A stretch of DNA of 64,000 bases. Origin: Mycolicibacterium tusciae JS617 (lineage in GTDB: Bacteria; Actinomycetota; Actinomycetes; Mycobacteriales; Mycobacteriaceae). Position numbers and translations under genes: made by a program. The notes under the pieces are model-generated. The model was given only the letters and a program-made list of their open reading frames with translations, made no database searches and was not told the origin of the DNA. Shown piece by piece: positions 59,293 through 64,000 of this stretch. The DNA lies in NCBI RefSeq assembly GCF_000243415.2, contig NZ_KI912270.1, positions 3,844,001-3,908,000 on the forward strand. Direction: 5' to 3'. The first letter of the stretch is position 1, and every line of letters starts with the position of its first letter.

Positions 59293-60338
59293 CCTCCGCT
59301 AACCCTTCCGCCGGCCGCTGCCCGGGCCAGTGCGTTGACGATAAAAGTCAGCGCGAAGAGCACGAAGCCTGCGGCGATGTAAGCGCCTGTCGCCAGTGGC
59401 GCACTGAACTCCGCTGCCGCTGAGGCGATCTTGGACGCGAACGTGTAGCCGCCGTCGAACAGCGACCAGGTGCCGGCCTGCGCGGCGGTGCGCAGGATGA
59501 TCAGGATCGCGATGGTCTCACCGAGCGCGCGTCCCAGGCCGAGCATCGACGCCGCGATCATGCCGCTTCGGCCGTAGGGAAACACGGTCATCCGGATGAC
59601 CTCCCATTTGGTCGCACCGAGGGCCTGCGCGGCTTCGACGTGACCACGTGGGGTGAGCGCAAAAACTTCGCGGGTGACCGAGGTGATGATCGGGAGAATC
59701 ATGACGGCGAGCACGATTCCGGCAGTGAAGATCGTTCCACCACCGGCCAGCGACACGTTGCCGTCCGAGAACAGGAAGAACCAGCCGAGGTTCTCATTGA
59801 GAAAAGTCGCCACCGGTGTGAGCCACGGGGCCAGCACGAAGACGCCCCACAGGCCGAACACGATCGAGGGCACCGCCGCCAGCAGGTCCACCAGCATTCC
59901 GAACGGCCGTGCCATCCGCTTCGGTGCGTAGTTCGTCAAGAACGCCGCAATGCCGATCGCGATGGGCACGGCGATGATCAGAGCGAACACCGAGCTGAGC
60001 ACCGTCACCATGAACAGGTCGCGGATTCCGAAACGCAGGTTGTCCGAGTCGCTGGTGAGAAACTCTGTGCTGAAGAGGAAGTTGGCCTGATTGGCCTGCA
60101 GCGACGGGATCGCCTTGATGATCAAGAAAAGCGCCATCAGAGCGATCGCACCGATGATGGTCGCACCGGCAGCGATCGCGATGGACTTGAAGACGGTGTC
60201 ACCCCAACGTCCGTCGCCCTGCCTCAACGCTGATCCCTTCCCGGGTTTGGTCGACATTTCGGGATTATCCCCGCCCGGCTGTGGGCTCGCCGGCTTTACC
60301 GACGAGCCCACAGCGGTCGAATCTGGTGTCACAGCCAT
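59289..60338 (-). CDS. pstC: Phosphate ABC transporter permease PstC
   Basis: The 349-residue permease has a charged N-terminus (about 45 residues), then six membrane segments and an EAA loop [28 protein letters not shown]. It pairs with PstA. It is separated from pstS by 13 bp. Confidence 0.96.
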   Translation of the reverse strand: MAVTPDSTAVGSSVKPASPQPGGDNPEMSTKPGKGSALRQGDGRWGDTVFKSIAIAAGATIIGAIALMALFLIIKAIPSLQANQANFLFSTEFLTSDSDNLRFGIRDLFMVTVLSSVFALIIAVPIAIGIAAFLTNYAPKRMARPFGMLVDLLAAVPSIVFGLWGVFVLAPWLTPVATFLNENLGWFFLFSDGNVSLAGGGTIFTAGIVLAVMILPIITSVTREVFALTPRGHVEAAQALGATKWEVIRMTVFPYGRSGMIAASMLGLGRALGETIAILIILRTAAQAGTWSLFDGGYTFASKIASAAAEFSAPLATGAYIAAGFVLFALTFIVNALARAAAGGRVSGG

Positions 60339-60351
60339 GGGTGGGTGACGA

Positions 60352-61485
60352 CTACGTGGTCGCGTTGATGGCGTCGACGGCTTCGGTCAGCCGCGTCTTG
60401 AATGCCTCGGGGATCGGAATGTAGCCGTTTTCCTCGAGACCGGTCTGGCCGTTGCCGAGAGCCGAGTGCATGAACGCCTTGACCGCGGTGGCCACCTCGG
60501 CATCGGGATACTGCGAGCACACGATCTCGTAGGCCGCCAGCATGATCGGGTAAGAACCCGGTTCGGTTGGCATGTAGAAGGACGTGGTGTCGAGCACCAG
60601 ATCGTTGCCCTCGCCCTTGAACTTCACGCCGTCGATGGCAACGCCCGCCGTCTCGGTGTTCAACTCGACCGGTTCCGGCCCTGCAGAGGTGATGATCTTG
60701 GCGATGGAGAGGTTCTGCGCCTTGGCGAACGACCATTCGTTGTAGGTGATCGACCCCGGAGTGCTGGCGATCGCCGCGGACGTGCCCTCGTTACCCTTGG
60801 CGCCCTCGCCAACGCCGCCGGCGAACGACTTGCCTGCGCCCTTGCCCCATGCTCCGTCCGACGCCGCGTCCAGGTACTTCTGGAAGTTGTCGGTGGTACC
60901 GGATTCGTCGCTGCGGAAGATCACGTTGATCGGCTCGGCCGGCAGCGATGCGCCCTCGTTGAGCGCCGCGATCTCGGGAGCATCCCAGGTCTTGACCGTG
61001 CCGTTGAAGATCTTGCCCAGAGTGGGTCCGTCGAGCACCAGACCATCGACGCCGGCGACGTTGTAGGTGACGGCAATGGGTCCGAACACCGCGGGCAGAT
61101 TCCAGGCGTCGCTGCCGCCGCACCGCTCCTTCGCCCGGTCGACCTCGCCCTTCTCGGCACTGAGTGGCGAGTCGGAGCCGCCGAAGTCGGTCTGTCCGCC
61201 GAGGAACTCCGAGACCCCCGCGCCCGAACCACTCGAGGTGTAGTTAAGCGTAAAGCCGGGGCAGTCCTTCTCGTAGGCGTTGATGAAGCGCGTCATGGCG
61301 TTGGCCTGCGCCGAGGAACCACTGGCCTTCAGTGACTCCTTGCCGCCGCAGTCACCAGTCGCCGCCGAACCCGAGCCATCGGATCCCGCTTCCGAAGAGG
61401 TGTTGTTGTCGCTGCCACAGGCCGACAGCAGCAGGGTGCCGGCAGCCAGCAGGCTCACCGCAGCACCAGTTCGTTTGGCCTTCAC
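60352..61485 (-). CDS. pstS: Phosphate-binding lipoprotein PstS
   Basis: The 377-residue protein has a lipoprotein signal, [20 protein letters not shown] followed by SAC (lipobox LSAC), a low-complexity linker, and a periplasmic binding domain. Phosphate-contacting segments include [34 protein letters not shown] and [12 protein letters not shown]. The GTG at 61,485 follows AAAGGAG; the longer upstream frame lacks a signal. Its promoter contains a tandem PHO box, so low phosphate through RegX3 should induce the operon. Confidence 0.95.
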   Translation of the reverse strand: MKAKRTGAAVSLLAAGTLLLSACGSDNNTSSEAGSDGSGSAATGDCGGKESLKASGSSAQANAMTRFINAYEKDCPGFTLNYTSSGSGAGVSEFLGGQTDFGGSDSPLSAEKGEVDRAKERCGGSDAWNLPAVFGPIAVTYNVAGVDGLVLDGPTLGKIFNGTVKTWDAPEIAALNEGASLPAEPINVIFRSDESGTTDNFQKYLDAASDGAWGKGAGKSFAGGVGEGAKGNEGTSAAIASTPGSITYNEWSFAKAQNLSIAKIITSAGPEPVELNTETAGVAIDGVKFKGEGNDLVLDTTSFYMPTEPGSYPIMLAAYEIVCSQYPDAEVATAVKAFMHSALGNGQTGLEENGYIPIPEAFKTRLTEAVDAINATT

Positions 61486-61615
61486 GAAACTCCTTTGTGA
61501 ACCAGGTAGACGCTGGCACGGGCCGCCTGGCCCTTGCCGTGACACAAGTCGCGTCAAGCAGACCCATCGCTGCTCGGCTGTGAACCTAAGCGCACGTCGT
61601 TAATCGATTCCCTAC

Positions 61616-61637
61616 GGATAGTGAACGGAAGATGAAC
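61616..61637 (-). promoter_or_regulatory. PHO box: two 11-bp direct repeats upstream of pstS
   Basis: On the minus strand GTTCATCTTCC (61,637-61,627) is directly followed by GTTCACTATCC (61,626-61,616). The head-to-tail 11-bp units with conserved GTTCA are the standard actinobacterial PhoP/RegX3 site. It ends 131 bp upstream of the pstS GTG; a further TGAAC half-site is near 61,581. Confidence 0.78.
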
Positions 61638-61702
61638 CAGCCACGGGTTCATGACGACATTTCAACTGGAGGAGTTGACGTAGCCGATTCCTCTCAGTAC
61701 TT

Positions 61703-61713
61703 ATTGAGTCAAT
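61703..61713. promoter_or_regulatory. ArsR operator overlapping the start codon
   Basis: ATTGAGTCAAT is a perfect palindrome about one central base. It covers the first two bases of the arsR-arsC start codon (61,712), with a TACTT -10-like hexamer just upstream. Binding would block initiation. It resembles palindromic sites of ArsR-family repressors. Confidence 0.6.
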
Positions 61714-62389
61714 GACTACTGAGGTAAATCGGGACTTGGTACAACGCACGGCCGTTTTCGCCGCGCTGGCCGACCCCGCCCGACTGACGATCGTCGACTA
61801 CCTGCTGAATGCGGACGCCTCCCCTTCAGAGCTGCGCGCCATCCTGTCGATGTCCTCCAACCTGCTCGCGCATCACCTCGCTGTGCTGAAAGGCGCCGGC
61901 GTCGTACGACAGAGCCGGTCAGAAGCCGACGGGCGGCGCACCTATCTCAAACTCAACCATTCGGCGCTCGACGGTCTTGTCCCATCAGCCCAACATCGGG
62001 CTCGTCGCATCGTATTCGTCTGTACTCACAACTCGGCCCGCAGCCAACTTGCTGCTGCGATCTGGAACCGGCGCAGCGAATTACCCGCTACCTCGGCAGG
62101 CACGAAACCCGCACCACAGGTGCATCGCGGCGCGGTGGCCGCGGCGAGGCGCCTCAACCTATCGATGCGCGCAATCAAGCCGCGCTATCTGGGCGATGTC
62201 CTGGCCGCCGACGACCTGGTGATCGCGGTGTGTGACAACGCACATGAGGAACTTCCTGCCGAACTACCCCGCATCCACTGGTCCATCAGTGATCCAACCC
62301 GCACCGCGGCCGCGGCGTCGTTCGACGAGACCGTCATTGAACTCACCTCCCGTATCGATCATTTCGTCCCCCATGTTCAACCCGCTTAG
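61712..62389 (+). CDS. ArsR repressor-arsenate reductase fusion
   Basis: The 225-residue protein has an ArsR winged helix (residues 1-90; RLTIVDYLLNADASPSELRAIL, MSSNLLAHHLAVLKGAGVV) fused to an LMW-phosphatase-like arsenate reductase domain (99-225; RIVFVCTHNSARSQLA). The catalytic loop C104-x5-R110 is intact, and VCDNAHEELP corresponds to the second Cys region. A single chain would both sense arsenic and reduce arsenate, or the reductase domain may act as a sensor. It heads the arsenic cluster. Confidence 0.9.
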   Translation: MTTEVNRDLVQRTAVFAALADPARLTIVDYLLNADASPSELRAILSMSSNLLAHHLAVLKGAGVVRQSRSEADGRRTYLKLNHSALDGLVPSAQHRARRIVFVCTHNSARSQLAAAIWNRRSELPATSAGTKPAPQVHRGAVAAARRLNLSMRAIKPRYLGDVLAADDLVIAVCDNAHEELPAELPRIHWSISDPTRTAAAASFDETVIELTSRIDHFVPHVQPA

Positions 62390-62402
62390 TCCAGGAGAAG
62401 TC

Positions 62403-63077
62403 ATGACCGACAACATCATTGAACACAATCAGAAATTTCGTCACGATCTCTCTATCGACCAGCGGTTGGCGATGAAGACGGCTACCGGGCAATTGCAGAA
62501 GGAGTTCGACGGCGTATTCGGGGTCGAAACAATCGAGAGGTTCCTGCACTCGTCCTATGACCAATTTGCCGGCCGGGCGACGGTGCCACGTTTCCTGCCC
62601 TTGTTGGCCGAACGCTTTGCACGACAACGCCTCCGGGCGTTGGGGAGGGTAGAAGGAAAGTCACACGACGGAAAGCCAACCGTTCTGTTTCTATGCACCC
62701 ATAACGCCGGCCGGTCGCAAATGGCGATGGGATTCTTCACTCATCTCGCCGGCGATGCGGCCGTCGCATGGTCCGGTGGCTCTGAGCCCGGCGAGCTGGT
62801 CAACCCGGCGGCTATCGAGGCCATGGCGGAGCGCGACATCAATATCTCTGGCGAGTACCCCAAGCCGTGGACGGATGAGATCGTGCAGGCGGCAGACGTC
62901 ATCATCACGATGGGCTGTGGCGATGCCTGCCCGATATTTCCCGGCCGCAGGTACGAGGAATGGGTCCTCGAGGATCCGCACGGGCAAGACATCGCCGCCG
63001 TTCGCCCCATCCGGGACGAGATCGAGCGTCGGGTCCGAGCGCTGCTGGCCGAACTCGAGGTCCCGGTAGATGCGTAG
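62403..63077 (+). CDS. arsC: Arsenate reductase ArsC (LMW-PTP-like, with N-terminal helical domain)
   Basis: The 224-residue reductase has an N-terminal three-helix domain (KFRHDLSIDQRLAMKTATGQ; VETIERFLHSSYDQ), as in actinobacterial mycothiol-dependent ArsC1', and a catalytic loop LFLCTHNAGRSQMA with Cys98 and Arg104. The second redox Cys region is ITMGCGDACPIFPG. AGGAGAAG precedes ATG 62,403. It follows the fusion gene by 13 bp, so both are probably co-transcribed. Confidence 0.93.
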   Translation: MTDNIIEHNQKFRHDLSIDQRLAMKTATGQLQKEFDGVFGVETIERFLHSSYDQFAGRATVPRFLPLLAERFARQRLRALGRVEGKSHDGKPTVLFLCTHNAGRSQMAMGFFTHLAGDAAVAWSGGSEPGELVNPAAIEAMAERDINISGEYPKPWTDEIVQAADVIITMGCGDACPIFPGRRYEEWVLEDPHGQDIAAVRPIRDEIERRVRALLAELEVPVDA

Positions 63078-63080
63078 AAC

Positions 63081-63592
63081 TCAGGCGTCGGAGCCCCCGA
63101 CAGTGATTTGGCGGGCGTGGAAGTTGAAGTGCTTGCCGGGTAACGGTATACGTCTTCCAGCGTCATGTAATCCGTAAAGAATGGGTCCCATCCGGTTGGG
63201 AAATGCATGCCTCGACGCAACGCGTCGGCACTTTCCGTCGCAAGGTTTCGATCGATCGACGCAATGACGCGATCGAGCTTGACGCCCATACGGCGGCGGT
63301 TGCAATAGAAAGCGGCTGCGCATGAACCGTAATAGTTGATCGGGTGGAACGGCGTGGTTGCGGCGTTGAGGATCCGAGCAAAGACACGGCTGACAGCGTC
63401 GGGCAGGCGGCTAAGTAAGCGCACAAGAAACAGCAGCCGCTGCACGAGCATGTAGCCGAACACTATGTGCAGTAACAACTGCTCGTTGTTCCAGCGTGTC
63501 CCCTGCGTTGGCTTCTGCCAAGCGCCGTTGCGTTCGGCGTCGGCAAGCAGACCATGAAATTCGGCGCGCGCCCTCGCTAGGTCCGCCGTCAT
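63081..63592 (-). pseudogene. DinB-family protein with -1 frameshift near the C-terminus
   Basis: Residues up to TLEDVYRYP form a DinB-superfamily protein (RARAEFHGLLADAERNGAWQ; TRWNNEQLLLHIVFGYMLVQRLLF; DPFFTDYMTLEDVYRYP). The frame then changes to AST..., whereas the other frame gives GKHFNFHARQITVGGSDA and a TGA at 63,081. One additional C in the CCC run near 63,141 would join them, giving a normal His-containing C-terminus. It lies in the arsenic cluster, downstream of the ACR3 gene on the same strand. It may be a sequencing indel. Confidence 0.8.
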
Positions 63593-63630
63593 CGCTGCCC
63601 GACACCGAGGGCTTCATCCCGTTACTCAAT

Positions 63631-64000
63631 TCACTTACCTTCGGAGCCGGCAGCAGTCGACGGCGCGACGGCCGCAGAGTGGTTGCCTCCGAAACGTTTT
63701 CGTAGCGCGAGAGATACGTAGACCAGAGCGACCAAGACCGGGACTTCGATGAGCGGGCCGACCACTCCGGCCAGCGCCTGGCCGGAAGTCGCCCCATACG
63801 TAGCGATCGCAACGGCGATCGCCAACTCGAAGTTGTTCCCTGCAGCGGTGAACGCCAGCGTTGTGGTGCGTTCATATCCGAGGTGAAGCAGTGCACCCAA
63901 CAGGAAGCCGCCGCCCCACATGATGGCGAAGTAAGCCAAGAGGGGCAGGGCGATTCGCACTACGTCCAGCGGTCGGTTGGTGATCTGTTCTCCCTGCAGC
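63631..64000 (-). CDS. acr3: ACR3 arsenite efflux transporter (N-terminal part outside window)
   Basis: About 123 C-terminal residues of an arsenite exporter of the bile-acid/arsenite (BASS) family are visible, entering at LQGEQITNRPLDVVRIALPLLAYF. AAGNNFELAIAVAIATYGATSGQALAGVVGPLIEVPVLVALVYV holds the conserved segment. It pumps As(III) produced by the ArsC enzymes. It is encoded on the opposite strand from arsR-arsC and is followed by the DinB-like gene. Confidence 0.9.
   Translation of the reverse strand, partial: LQGEQITNRPLDVVRIALPLLAYFAIMWGGGFLLGALLHLGYERTTTLAFTAAGNNFELAIAVAIATYGATSGQALAGVVGPLIEVPVLVALVYVSLALRKRFGGNHSAAVAPSTAAGSEGK

Noticed and set aside
1..64000. CRISPR array
   Set aside because: No regularly spaced direct repeats of the required size were seen, and no cas genes.

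Overview
The window is high-GC DNA from an actinobacterium, almost certainly a mycobacterium (probably a rapid-growing Mycolicibacterium-type species). The evidence is F420-dependent oxidoreductases, DesA1, a LytR-CpsA-Psr protein, dense FadA/FadB, P450 and TetR content, and two gene orders I recall from M. tuberculosis: dapC-fadA-fadB (Rv0858c-Rv0860) and mpaB-like/TetR/desA1/dus/LCP/phoY2/pstB (Rv0826-Rv0820). No database search was possible; family calls rest on motifs and recalled synteny.

Layout. 1-9.9 kb: catabolic genes (partial LLM oxidoreductase, amidase, F420/PPOX protein, acyl-CoA synthetase, TetR with a divergent FAD monooxygenase, fadB-fadA). 10.0-12.7 kb: an IS30-family element with 20-bp terminal inverted repeats, whose transposase is split by an IS110-family element carrying a long 5' leader, the expected place for a bridge RNA. 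12.7-20.0 kb: dapC, then a purine (allantoin) catabolism cluster with allantoicase, PuuE-type allantoinase, an aldolase-like DUF6986 protein, an NCS1 permease, a GntR regulator and a frameshifted racemase. 20.0-33.0 kb: lipid and xenobiotic genes (LLM, alpha-methylacyl-CoA racemase with two SRPBCC paralogues, flavin desaturase, MBL hydrolase, SDRs, P450) with several palindromic operators.

33,098-49,650 is an integrated actinomycete integrative and conjugative element (AICE), bounded by a 50-bp direct repeat of the 3' part of tRNA-Phe. It encodes an HUH replication protein, tyrosine integrase, excisionase-like protein, FtsK/TraB-type translocase, Pra-like protein, Pif-like Nudix protein and KorSA-like GntR regulator with a repeated operator. 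Between rep and the transfer module sits a cargo island: three unknown genes, an ImmA/IrrE-DUF4411 pair, a complete type I restriction-modification system and a small XRE regulator.

49.6-61.6 kb returns to conserved chromosome: tRNA-Phe, -Asp, -Glu and -Lys, a DUF2510 protein, an MpaB-like oxygenase, TetR, desA1, dus, an LCP protein, phoU, and pstSCAB with a tandem PHO box. 61.7-64.0 kb is an arsenic resistance cluster: an ArsR-ArsC fusion, a second ArsC, a frameshifted DinB-family gene and a partial ACR3 arsenite exporter.
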